Source: Cylindrotheca closterium
Taxonomy: Eukaryota; Bacillariophyta; Bacillariophyceae; Bacillariales; Bacillariaceae
Assembly (NCBI GenBank): GCA_933822405.4
Contig: CAKOGP040001981.1
Span: 118,105-182,104 of the forward strand
Length of the DNA: 64,000 bases
Reading direction: 5' to 3'
Shown: positions 19,835 through 31,152 of the stretch, piece after piece
Layout of the letters: each line of letters begins with the position of its first letter
Numbering within the stretch: position 1 is the stretch's first letter
Notes under the pieces: model-generated
What the model saw: only the letters and a program-made list of their open reading frames with translations
Database searches by the model: none
What the model was told of the DNA's origin: nothing
Position numbers and translations under genes: made by a program

Positions 19835-20581
19835 TCAAGCGGCAGCTGCGACATGTTGATTACTGAGAGACAAGATATTCATGATCATTCCCTTTTTAGC
19901 TTCTTCATCGATTACTGGTCGCTTCGCCCGTTGGTCTTTTTCTAAGGAACCAGCTGACACGATCAGGGCAAGATGCTGCAAACTCTCCCTTGCAAGGGAA
20001 TAATTCCCAACCTGAAATCTCAGTTGCGTCAAGTTGTTTAGTGCTGCTATCCTGACAAGTGCTGTCGTCCCTCTGTTTTCCATGTGGCCAAGAACACCAA
20101 TCGCATGATTGTACAGGTTGCTGGCCAATGCGCCATGTTCATTATTGCTCTTCATGTTAGTTAAGCTCTCGTTGTGATTGATCAATGCCAGATTGAATAC
20201 GATGATAGAAAAGCATAGATCACCGGCAAACCTTCGGTTCGATGGGAGCTGCTCTTCGTCAATAGACAGCAGACTGTTATAGATGTAGCCATCTTGGAAG
20301 GACTGCTCTCTGGCAAAGTGAAGTGGAAAAGCATCGTGACAGACGTTGGCTGCATCACATGTTGCTCTATCAAGGCCACCAGTCTTAGTCGCAGCTCTTC
20401 GCAGTATTTGGAAGCTCTTCTTCAGCGCCTCGTATGGCGCTTGCTGCTTGGAACCAAATGAAAGATCAGCAATTGCTTTGTTATTCATTGCGATCCCTTT
20501 TCGCAACAGTCTGTGCTGTTTTCTCTCATATCTCTTTCGTCTGGTGTGCTGTTGATCGTCTTCGTTGCTAGGGTCCGACAT
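19835..20581 (-). CDS. TPR-like helical protein, unknown function
   Basis: 248 residues from the ATG at 20581 (MSDPSNEDDQQ); the frame is open upstream to 20671. After a basic Arg/Lys/His/Gln-rich N-terminus comes NNKAIADLSFGSKQQAPYEALKK, followed by helical pairs. The LCFSIIVFNLALINHN segment, and later LVRIAALNNLTQLRFQVGNYSLA, follow the pattern of diatom tetratricopeptide-like proteins (NNxGV..., then yNLAL.H). This protein class is very abundant in diatoms and has no assigned function. No membrane or targeting signal is visible. Confidence 0.65.
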   Translation of the reverse strand: MSDPSNEDDQQHTRRKRYERKQHRLLRKGIAMNNKAIADLSFGSKQQAPYEALKKSFQILRRAATKTGGLDRATCDAANVCHDAFPLHFAREQSFQDGYIYNSLLSIDEEQLPSNRRFAGDLCFSIIVFNLALINHNESLTNMKSNNEHGALASNLYNHAIGVLGHMENRGTTALVRIAALNNLTQLRFQVGNYSLARESLQHLALIVSAGSLEKDQRAKRPVIDEEAKKGMIMNILSLSNQHVAAAA

Positions 20582-21372
20582 GATGACGATGATGATTTGG
20601 TTTATGTGATTATTCTTTTTATGCGGGCGAGTGATATGCTGCGTAGGAAATGTGGGCTCCTTGAATCGCATTCCAGGGTTTCTTCGTTAGAAAGTCACTT
20701 CGGAGGAAGTTTTTGTTCGTGTCAATAAGTGCAAACGCAAACACAATGGTAATAAGATTGCTCCGCTTCGACACGTACCTACGAAACCAAGCTAGAGAAC
20801 AGGATTGGGTTCGCATCAGAAGCTTGCTTCGCTTGCTTCCATTCCATGTTTTACAAGCGTTGCTTTTTATTGTCCTGCGAACAGCAGAAAAGCGAGAAAA
20901 GAAAAAAATTCAATGGAAAGTTACGAAGTCTGATCCAGCTGAGAATCACCGAGATTTCTGTGGGTCAAATATCACAAGCGCATACTAATCTCTGTAACCA
21001 ATTGTAGGTCGCAGGTGTCCCCGAAGAGGGTGCAGTACCTGGAGTTCAATCGCTTTCCAGTTGGGGAAAGGAAGAACGGTCAATTATCTACCTATGTGAA
21101 ACCCGAACTGAAAAGCTTGCCATAGGCGAGTTATGCTCTTGAGTATCACCGAGATTGTAATCGATCGTACACATGTGCCTTCCAAACCTCTTCCCGAGCA
21201 CCGTCATCATGTCGGTGGCTTTCCAGTTGCGCAACGGAACATCGAACAATAATCATGAACATCTGTGTGGAACAAGAACTGATGTTCCCGCAATGGAAAG
21301 TGAAATCCATAGTTGTTGTGAATCGTTATCTAGTACATATTGTCCAGTCTATTTTACATGGGTCCCCCAGGC
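20582..21372. other. intergenic region
   Basis: About 790 bp between the TPR-like gene and the 3' end of the EGF-repeat gene (both minus strand). It contains a short GAT-rich run near 20581-20598 just upstream of the TPR-like start. I see no gene, RNA or notable repeat. Confidence 0.35.
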
Positions 21373-24300
21373 CTAGATGAATTCAACATCATTGAGTTGA
21401 TTCCCATCTTCATCTCTAGATGGACCAACATCGACAAAGACCGGGGAATCTGGCTCATCATCAGGGTCGTCTTGATATTGAGTATCACGGTACCCTGATG
21501 TTGGCTCATCACGATATGATGATCTGGGATCATCTCGGAACTGCTCAGGTTCGTCATCAGGATCCAGTTGGAATGCCGACATTGGATCTGATCCACTTCG
21601 CAAGGCAAAAGTTCTCGATGGTGGTGGGTTCATATCGTTGGAGGGACTGGCAAAGGTCGACCGCTTGGGAGCAATGTTATTGCTGTCATCATCAGGATCA
21701 AATCCGGAATGTGTTTTGCGTCTGCGGAATGGCATGCAAGTACTGGAAGGATCCCTTGGTCGCTTGTTCATGAAAATGTAGGTAAATGCCATGATTCCCA
21801 TGATCAGGAAGGCGATTGCAAGCCCCATTGCAACGTTAGAATTCGATGCTGGTGATTTTGTATCCTCCGATATTTGTGCATCAAATCTCATTTCACAGTG
21901 TGGTCCAGTCCATTCAGGAGGGCATGAGCATCCTGGATTTGGGTCCGAGGGAGAGACGTAATCGTTGCAGGTTCCTTGATTGGTGCAGAAGTACAATGGG
22001 CGTCCTGGGACGTTATTTCCGTATGTGCAAATATCAGTAGCGGGATGCTGACACGAATCTCCAGCGAACAAGCTACTATCTTTGACTCCAAGCGCCTCGT
22101 CGGCTTGAGAACAGTCGCAACCGTGCTGTTGATTATTCTTGACGCACTTCGAGCCATGAAGACAGAGATGCTCGTCGGCACCGCACACTTCGGCTTTGTG
22201 TTCGCATTCCAACCCAAACTGAAAGAGAAACATTCACGTTAGCATTGTCAACGTGCTAATTTTAATGATTTCATTGCAGCCTTACCCATCCTTCCTCGCA
22301 TTCACAATGTTCGAAGTATCGTTCGTCATAGGTTTGATTCAAGTGAGCCACGTGATCAACTGCACCATCCAAATGGGATAGATCCTTAGCACCCTTGGCA
22401 CACTGACCACCATTTTTGCAATCCAGCTTGCAACGATAGAAGTCTGTGTCGTCCTCTCGCTCTTCAGGATCGTTAGGAATGACGTTGTCCTCGTTGTCTT
22501 CATTTGCGTAGATTGGTTCATCGCATCGGTAGCCAGTGTAACCAGAAGGACAAGAGCAGCCAACGTCATCGTCGCCTTCAGGACATTTACCATTCTGCGA
22601 ATGGAAAGAAGGTTGCATTCAGATGTTAGCCACGGCCTTTGGTAATGACATCAAGGCATCAGCAAAGCCATCATCTTTCAAAAACTTACATTGACGCAGA
22701 AGTCTGCTGTGCTGAGTGAATCAAGAGTGCCGCTGGTACAAAGGGAAGTCATTTCATATTGGCAATTCTTGCCTGCAAAGAGACTCGAGCCAGTTGCGGC
22801 AGTATCACAGTTGCAACGGTAGTCCGACTGACCATTTCCAAGAACAAAAGTCTCACAAGTTGCACCATTGTAGCAGTAGTCATCCCCGCACTCCACGTAT
22901 TCGTCGACAATCAATGGATCGTCGGCCTTGTCCACCAATTCAGTAGCGTCTGAAGCATATTCGCATCTAAAGCCAAAGAAGGCATCTGGGCAATCGCATC
23001 CAGAAAGAATGTTCTCTCGGCAGCTTCCATTATTGGTGCAATACTGGACGGCGGATAGGTCTTCTCCTTGCGCCGGTTCCGAACAGAAAGTAGTTTGCTT
23101 GTACTCGCATTGAGCGCCTGCAAACGTGTCAGTATCTGTAAAGGCGCTGGAACAATCGCAATGGTTCATGTCCTTCTTTTGTCCCGACGCATCGGTGATG
23201 GTAGTAGAGACACATTGGCCACCATTGAAACAAGCTAAATCTCCGCATGGCTCTGCATTGTCAGCTCCATTATCTTCGGCTTCTCCGTCTGGCTCATCGC
23301 GGAATTCGCAGGCAAGACCAGTCCATCCAGGTTTACAGTTGCAACCACGATCGGGATTCTCATCGTCACATTTTCCATTGTTGGCGCAGAACACCACGCT
23401 TGCCAGGGAATCTCCTTGATTGGATCGGGAGCAGAAGCTTGTCGACTTGTGCTCACAGGAAATGCCTCCGTAGCGATGGGTGTCATCAAACGCAGACGCA
23501 CAGTCACAGTGATACTCGGTAACGGTGTTGCCACCTGGCATGTTGATTTGTGTTTGAACACATTGTCCACCGTTGTAGCAGTAACCTTCTCCGCATTTTT
23601 CTCCTTGGTCGGCGTGTTGGTCATCCTTGACAAGAACATCGCACATGCTGCCGGTCCATCCCGAAGGACATTTACAATTGTCGATGCCATCACATTGACC
23701 ACCATTGACACAAAACATTCCTGCTGGGTTATCCTGCGAGCAAATATCTGAAGATTGATAATTGCAATCAGGGCCAGCAAAGAAATAGGATCCATCGGTG
23801 GCTCCAACACAGTTGCATTCGTAGAGAATAGACGTTTCACCAGTGTTGGTATCTGTCGTGTCAATAGTCTCGCATTTTCCGCCATTGTAGCAAGTCAAAT
23901 CTCCGCAAGCTACTTCGTTATTGTTGTTGGCAGGATCGTCCAAGATGTCACTAGCTTCTTCAAGAAACTCGCATCGAAAGCCAGTAAATCCAGCTTTACA
24001 ATCGCAACCTTGACGGACATCATTCGGATTACAGTCCCCGTTGTTGACGCAGTAGTATGTGCTCTCCAATCCCATTCCTTCCAATGGCTTGGTACAGAAC
24101 TTGGAAGCTTCAAACTCGCACATTTTCCCGGCCCAAGCAGTGGTTTCGGTAATGGCTGTGCTACAATCGCAATGCTTGGATTCGGAGGAAGTTCCATCTT
24201 CCGCATAGAAAAGTGACGTAACACAAGTACCACCATTATGACAAACGAGGTCGTCTCCACAAGTCTCGTAGCCATCTGGTTGGTTCTCAATGACTGGATC

Positions 24301-26164
24301 ATTGACGAGATCTTCAAATTCGCAAGAAAAGCCCTTGAATCCTGCTGGGCACTTGCATCCAGCATTAGGATCGTCTTGACAAGTTCCAAAGTTGGTGCAG
24401 AATTTCCTTCCTTCCATGGAATCGCCATCGTGGGTGCATGTCTGAGTCGAAGGATATTGGCAAGACTCTCCAGCAAAGTGAAAATTGTCATCAAAGGCGG
24501 TGGAACAGTCACAGTGGAATTCCGAAAGTGTATTGGCGCCTCGGATCACTCGTGTCTCCACGCAAGATCCTCCATTCAAGCAAACTTTCTCGCCGCAGGT
24601 GGGATCATTTGGATATTCATCTTCGAGAGCGTAAATATGAATTTCGCAGTGATCTCCTTCCCCTATGAACAACAATGACGAGCAGTAATAAAAAAAGAGT
24701 TAGACATTTTGCTCTTGCTCTTGGCGTGTCATTCCATCCCCTGATTTTCACTTTCACTTACATCCATCAGGACACTTGCAGCTCCTGTCGTTCTCCAGAG
24801 TGGGACATTCTCCTTGATGGGCACAAAACATCTTGTCGGTATTACCACAGGTGCTGGTCGATTTGTATTGACAACTAGATCCGACCCAATAATGGACTCC
24901 GTCAAAGGTGTGAGTGCAATCACAGCTCTGTTGAGCCTCGATACTTCCGTCCGTGAGTCGGAGGGTGGTAGTAACACATTCTCCGCCATTGAAGCAATAG
25001 ACATCGCCGCATTTTTCAAAATGATCCATGTCCTTGTCATTGTTATCAAAGTACGATTCGTCCCGGTACTCGCACTTGAAGCCCTTGTACCCGGGAGGAC
25101 AATCGCATCCTTTCGTGGAATCGGCACTGCAGGTTCCGCCATTGGTGCACCACAAATTTTCATTGCTGTCCGAACAAGATCTTTCCGAAGGATATTGGCA
25201 GTATTTGCCAGCAAACAGTTTGTCTTGGTCGGCAGCAGTGGTACAGTCGCAGTGATATTCTTGGGTGGAGACACCCATGGAATTCGTGTATTTGGTTTCC
25301 ACACAGCTTCCACCGTGGTAACAGGTATCACCACCACAATCTTCGGCCGAGGCCTCGCAAAGTGGTCCACCAAAATCTTGCGTACAGAGACATTGCATGT
25401 GATCGTCAATTTCTTGTTGGGACCAAACGTGACGCATCGTCTTGGCTTCGGAGGGATCTCGAATGCCAACTACGCAAAGGCCGTCATTTTGGCAATCCAG
25501 GGTACAGTCCGGGACGCTTCCCCTTTTGAATTCGCAATGAGTGCCTTCCCAGCCATCCGGGCAAATGCAAGGATTGGGATCGTAGGTTGGAAAACTTGGA
25601 TTGCAATCTGTTTCAAAATATTGGCACACAAGCGGTGAGCATGATGGTGTAGATAACATTATCCGCAACAAAACCATCATATCAACAATGAAAACAAAAG
25701 AAATGAAAAATTTAGCACTCACCACCACCATTGACACAAAAAGTATTTCCATCCGCGTCACAGAGCTTTTCAAAAGGCGTCTCGCAGTATTTTCCAACAT
25801 AGCGAGTTCCATCAGATTCCTCAGCATTGATGCAATCGCAAAAGAGTTGGTCGTTTCCAAACTTGTCCTTCATTCCGGGAACGCATTCTCCTCCGTGATA
25901 ACACTTGTGTCCTTCGTCACAGGATTCGTACTTGTGATCGCAGAGGACGCCCGTCCATCCATAGGGACAAGCGCAGTGCATGCCGTTGGTATTGGAAGGG
26001 GCACCTTCTCCAAGGGAAATTGTGTGTGCTGCCAAGTTGGCCGAACCAATTTGACAAGGAGCATCTATGGGGCATTCCAGAGTGCATTCCTGTGCTTCGG
26101 ATGATAGAACGGCGGCAGTCTGTAGAATCACCAGTCCCATCAAGGCAGACAAGAGACGAACCAT
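21373..26164 (-). CDS. large type I surface protein with about 23 EGF-like modules, five exons
   Basis: Exons 26164-25723, 25607-24762, 24662-22690, 22594-22286 and 22218-21373; 1471 residues. All four introns (67-115 nt) are GT-AG and each join restores an EGF module, e.g. FCVNGG|DCNPS, CPDG|WEGDHC, FCVN|NGKCP and EEGW|FGLEC. A signal peptide (MVRLLSALMGLVILQTAAVLSS) is followed by about 23 Cys-rich modules in alternating pairs. One type is 'CGDxxCxNGGxC ... CDC ... FAGxxC', the other 'FCxNNGxC ... GCxCxxGFxGFxCE'. A transmembrane segment lies at about residues 1319-1340 and a 130-residue acidic, Pro/Ser/Tyr-rich cytoplasmic tail follows. The architecture suggests adhesion or recognition at the cell surface; ligand and process are unknown. 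Confidence 0.9.
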
Positions 26165-26225
26165 GTTGCTATTGTTTCTTCTTCTTGTTGTTTTTCTTGT
26201 TGTTGCTGCTTGTATCTGTTTGTCG

Positions 26226-26261
26226 TTGTTGCTGCTGTTGTTGCTGCTGTTGTTGCTGCTT
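26226..26261. repeat. 12-bp microsatellite, three units
   Basis: GTTGTTGCTGCT occurs three times in perfect tandem, embedded in a longer TTG/CTG-rich tract immediately upstream of the EGF-protein start codon. On the transcribed (minus) strand it reads as a CAG/CAA-rich 5' leader. Confidence 0.9.
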
Positions 26262-26546
26262 CCGAACGATGATGATTTGACGCGACAGGTTGCAGTAGCT
26301 TATTGTTTGTGTGTGTGTGTATGTGCGACTGACCAAAAATGTTGGGGAAAGGGTTTTTGACCAAAAATCCAAATCACTTTGGCCCGAATCCAAACCGGAA
26401 GCGTGAGCGAAACCGCGACTGGATTCGCTCTCGGGTTCACAGATCGGCTCCTCCCATTGGTGGAGACATGTCTTCCACATACGAGCTTAATTAATTACAG
26501 TAATGCCAAGACTCGAAACAGTAGCGAAGCCATGGACAGACTTGGG

Positions 26547-27245
26547 CCAGTCGTGCTCGGTTTCGCAACATACCGGTACATCATGAAAGAAATCAAAAGG
26601 CAACTGAACTGATGTGACCCTTTAGCTAGGCAGAACAGCATAACAATGGCAAACAATGTTTGATGGAGAGATTATCGAGCAGTTCTCTGTCAGTCGCAAT
26701 TCATTGTTATGAAACGCCATTCAACATCTATCATCTCGGAATGCGCCAACAGCCAAGGCAACAAGGAGCAGAGCACCAACTGCTAGCATCTACTAGCTAC
26801 TGCTCGGATTTTTTTCCCTATCGTTGGACAGCTTTGTTGAAGGCACCTGAAATCTCTCCTTCAGAAACAATATCAGTATCATACCAGGTATAGTACTGAA
26901 GCTCCGCCAGAACCATGCTCCAGATAGACTATTCTTACATTTGGAACGACTCATTGGATTTGATTTTGGTCCAGTCGTGCTCGGTTTGGCAAGCAACAAG
27001 GAGTGAAGAAAGGACATGCATGATGGTTGGTTGATGCGGCCTTTTTTGCTAGGTGAGAGAGAAGTATCTCACACCAATGGCAAACATTGACTTATTGTGC
27101 GAGAGATATCGAAGCAGTTTTCATCCATCTATAGTACTTTAGTTGAAACGGTATGATTGATTCAGGAGCATAGCAGCCACGCACCATCGCACTGTACTAC
27201 ATGTCGAACTATTTAATCTTCATAGTTTTTTCCTATCGTTGGGCA
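26547..27245. repeat. diverged direct repeat, two copies about 420 bp apart
   Basis: Matching blocks appear in the same order. CCAGTCGTGCTCGGTTT is at 26547 and 26971, CAATGGCAAACA at 26644 and 27075, GAGAGATTATCGAGCAGTT-like text at about 26664 and 27100, and CCTATCGTTGG.CAGCT at 26817 and 27232. The spacing of 415-431 bp shows indels between copies. The origin is unknown; no ORF is shared, so this is probably an old non-coding tandem duplication or a dispersed repeat. Confidence 0.6.
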
Positions 27246-27627
27246 GCTCTTTTCTTTTTTAAAATCATGCTTGGAGTTTTATTATACACATTGGTAGCTC
27301 AGCGAGCCATCATCAAGCACATTATTGTCTGTTGTGATGATGAGGATGACCAATCCCGAAAAGAAACTAAATCATACCCAACACCAATGACGACTCATTG
27401 GATTTGAATCCACGTCAAGACACCTCTCAACGGACGTATTTACCTACGAGCGCTTCCGTTAGCGAAAAAGCTCGGAATGATCGATTATCGCACCACACCT
27501 CATCTCAAGACTGGACTGACGACTGCAACGAACGGGGAACGCATTGCATCGAATCAAATCGTCCTCTTTTTTCTTCTCTTCCACGAAACAAACCTCTGCA
27601 TTCTTTCTTTCACAATAGCGAGACAGA

Positions 27628-30600
27628 ATGTCAACTCAAGCAAGAGGATTACAGAACTTCATTTCCGATCTTCGAAATGCCAAATCCAAGGTGAGCGATG
27701 ATGAGTTTTGGAAGACTGGAAGTGGCCGCCTTTTTATATATTCTTCATGTCGTTGTTTTCGGAATGATATCTGCGACGTCGCGCCCTAAGTAAATTTCTT
27801 CGATGGGACTAATTCAATCCCTAATCATCTTGGAATTTCCAAAAACCAAAAGGATGAAAAAGGATGAAAATGAAACAACAACTTTGGTGTCTCACTTGTC
27901 CTCATTCTCTCTCTCTCTCTTTTCCTCTATCTATCATGTTGTAGGAAGAAGAACAAGCACGTGTCGATAAGGAATTGGCCAATATTCGAAAAAAGTTTAC
28001 AGCTACGCCCAAACAACTAGGAGAAGATGGATCCAACACGGCACTGTCCTCCTATCAGCGAAAGAAATACGTCTGGAAGTTGGTTTACATTCACATTTTG
28101 GGATACGATGTCGACTTTGGGCATCCAGAAATTCTAGCATTGGTTCGATCCAACAAATACTCGGAAAAAAGTGTTGGATACACTGCTTTGGCCTTGCTTT
28201 TGAGAGGAGATGATCCATTGATGAATGCCATTCTCGGTACCATTCGGAAGGATATGACAACCCCTATGCCTGCCACTGCCAAGAATAACGCGCCAACTAC
28301 AGACACAGCACAATCTTTGGCTCTTTGTACCATTGCCAGTCTATCTGGACTGGAATTGATTCAAACTTTGCATGCGGAAGTCCAACATACCCTGGTGGCC
28401 AAGTCCTCCACTCCCCATGTCAAAAAGAAGGCAGCGCTTTGTCTTTTGCGTTTGGTCCGAACTAGTCCCAAATTGGTCTCCGGTCGCGAGTTTGCTCCTC
28501 ACATGGCACAATTGCTCCAAGATCGTCACTTGGGTGTCTTGACCAGTTGCATGAGTTTGTTGTATGGATTGGCCTCGCAGAATCCAAGAGAGTACGAATC
28601 CTTGATCCCGTATGCCGTTCACATTTTGGGAATGTTGGTATTGAAAAAGGCCTGTGCTCGAGAATATTTGTATTACCGCACACCCAGTCCATGGCTCCAA
28701 ATCAAACTCCTGAAGTACCTCCAATTGTATCCCCAAGCATTGAACAGCGGACAAGAAGTTGGAGCTCCCAAGGGAACTCAGGAACACATTGCCCAATTGT
28801 CCAATGTCGTGTCCAAGATTTTGACAGAAACGGATGTTTCGGACTCCATCAACAAGTCCAATGCTGATCACTCGGTGTTGTTTGAAGCGGTCAACTTGAT
28901 TTGCACTTGGGGATCGGCAGGACCACCACAACTCCGAGAGGGTGGAATGAAGCTTCTTGGAAAATTCATTTCGGTTCGAGAACCCAATATTCGTTACCTT
29001 GGGTTGCTCACTATGGCCAAGCTCGCTCAATTGGACGGGACTGCTCGCTCCATCAAGAAGCATCAAGCGACTGTCCTGGTGTCCCTCAAGGATGCGGATA
29101 TCAGTGTCCGTCGTCGTGCCTTGGATTTGCTATTTGTCATGTGCGATACCGACAATGCCGAACGCATCGTCGATGAGCTTGTGGCTCACTTGCCCATGGC
29201 CGATGCCGCCATTCGGGAGGAAATGGTCTTGAAGATTGCCATTTTGGCAGAAAAATATGCCACGGATCTTCGATGGTATGTCGACACGATTCTAAAGTTG
29301 ATTTCCATTAGTGGGGACCATGTCAGTGATCCCATTTGGCACCGCGTCGTGCAGATTACTACCAACCATCCACAAGGAGATCTGCAAGCCTACACTGCAG
29401 CAACCTTGTTGGTGGCGGCAAGTCCACGTCGTTGTCATGAGACTGCTGTTCGTGTGGCAGCATATGTATTGGGAGAATTTGGGTTCTTGGTGGCCGAGAG
29501 ACCTGGTATGAGTGGAGAAGAACAATTCCGTATATTGCATCAACACTGGGCTACTTCGGACGAGCATACTCGTTCCATTTTGGTCAGTACCTATGCCAAA
29601 CTGGCCAACTTGTACGAAGAATGTCGGCCATTGGTGGCGCCCGTCTTTGCTCGATGCAAGAACTCGGTCGAAGTCGAGATTCAACAACGTTCGGCGGAGT
29701 ATGCCGCCATGAGAGAAGCTTTTGGCCCCGAGGCTGTCGAGGATTTGCTTCGAGAAATGCCTCCTTTTGAGGATAACAAGCAATCTGCATTGGAACAACG
29801 ACTTCGTGAGAAGGAAGGTGATGATAGTGCTGCAGTCGCCAAGGCTGCAAGACCCAGTGCCGAACAAAGAAAGCGGGCTGCTCAAAGTGCGGCTGCTGCC
29901 AGAGCTGCAGAAGAAGTTGCGGCACAGCAATCGGCGGCAGCAAATGAAGAGGACGATCCAATCAGTCCCATTAGTGGTAAGCGTTCGAGTAGCGAGTCGT
30001 TTTGTGCAGAAACGAAACTCGTCATCATGTTGTATTTTACCTAACCAAAATCATATTTGTAAATCCATGTAGATGGAAGTCCTGGTGCCGATCCATCGGA
30101 GAAACCTACAGTCGGTATTCCAAAGGATGTCATTCCCGCCATGAGAAAGGCATTTTCCAATCTATGCACAACGCCGTCTGGAGTGCTGTTTGAGAATTCC
30201 CTTTTGCAAGTTGGTGTGAAGCATGAATATGTTGGAGCCCAAGGTCGTATTTCAGTGTTTTTCGGTAACCTTGGAAAGAGCCCAATGACTCATTTCCGAG
30301 CCATTTTGGAAGAGAGTAGTCACTTGAGAATGCAAAAGCAGGGAACGGAGGGATTGTTTGATGAAAACGAGGATGGTGGCGCAACGGTTGCTGCTCGGAC
30401 TCAAGCAAAGTTGTTGTTGCTTGTCGAAGTTGCAGCTCCATTTGATGATGCTCCTGCTATGCGAATCACATTTGAGACGGAAGAAGGTGAAATCCACGAG
30501 TACCCACTTCGACTTCCAATTGTTGCCACTTGCTTCTTGGAACCAGTCACGCTCGAGGCTCCTGCCTTTATGCAAAGATGGAAAAGTTTGGAAGGGCAAG

Positions 30601-30929
30601 ATCGGGAATGTCAAGAAGTTGTCAAGACGCCTCCAAATGCACCAAAGATCGACGAGGAGTACATGAAGCGTATTGCTCATATAATAACCAAGGGTCTCAA
30701 GTTTGGTCGATGCCCCGGATGTGATCCGACTCCGTGGACGGTATCGGGGGCTTCTACCTTCAAGACCGGAGCAAAGGATGCCAATGGGAACAATATCAAT
30801 GTCGGTTGCTTGGTTCGCGTAGAGGCTAACCCACAAGCTGGCGCATTTCGTGTGACGACACGAACACTTCACCCTCTTTGTTCGAAGGCTGTGAAGAATG
30901 TGGCACTTGTCAGTATCAAGTTGGCATAA
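27628..30929 (+). CDS. AP-2 complex subunit alpha (alpha-adaptin), three exons
   Basis: Exons 27628-27690, 27945-29976 and 30073-30929; 983 residues. The 21-codon first exon encodes MSTQARGLQNFISDLRNAKSK and joins EEEQARVDKELANIRKKF in exon 2, which is the conserved alpha-adaptin N-terminus. Donors are AAG|GTGAGC and AGTG|GTAAGC, acceptors TTGTAG and ATGTAG. Residues about 20-600 are the adaptin HEAT-like trunk (e.g. GYDVDFGHPEILAL, YTALALLLRGDDPLM). A charged Ala/Glu-rich hinge follows (about 620-710), and residues about 740-983 are the clathrin-adaptor appendage ending TLHPLCSKAVKNVALVSIKL. The protein is part of the AP-2 heterotetramer that links cargo and PIP2-rich membrane to clathrin in endocytosis. 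Confidence 0.95.
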
Positions 30930-31152
30930 TTTCTGGCAAACGATAGTGTGTTTGATGTATGATTTCAAGGCACAGGCTGATTTGGTGTAAACATAAAGTA
31001 TAACGCATAGTTTTTTTCTTAATGTTGTTGTACCTTTTCCATGCATTATTGATCATACAAACTTTCACGTCTGTCCTCCCTTCCAAATTTCTGATTTTCC
31101 CCGCACCCACGAAAAAAACGAGTGATATTGAAAAACTCCCAAACATCAAACC

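Larger units (their letters stand above)
26165..27627. other. divergent intergenic region with microsatellites and a diverged tandem repeat
   Basis: 1.46 kb between the EGF-repeat gene (-) and AP-2 alpha (+). Near the EGF gene are three perfect 12-bp units of GTTGTTGCTGCT (26226-26261) within a wider TTG/CTG-rich tract, and a TG run (26308-26321). Further right, several blocks recur in the same order about 415-430 bp apart (see the separate repeat entry). No gene is supported. Confidence 0.5.

Noticed and set aside
21420..25638. Long plus-strand ORFs across the EGF gene
   Set aside because: They are antisense shadows of the Cys-rich repeats; the minus strand has signal peptide, modules, TM segment and matching splice phases.
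27289..27420. tRNA-like text (TAGCTCAG and TTGAATCC)
   Set aside because: Spacing and pairing do not give a cloverleaf; no acceptor stem forms.
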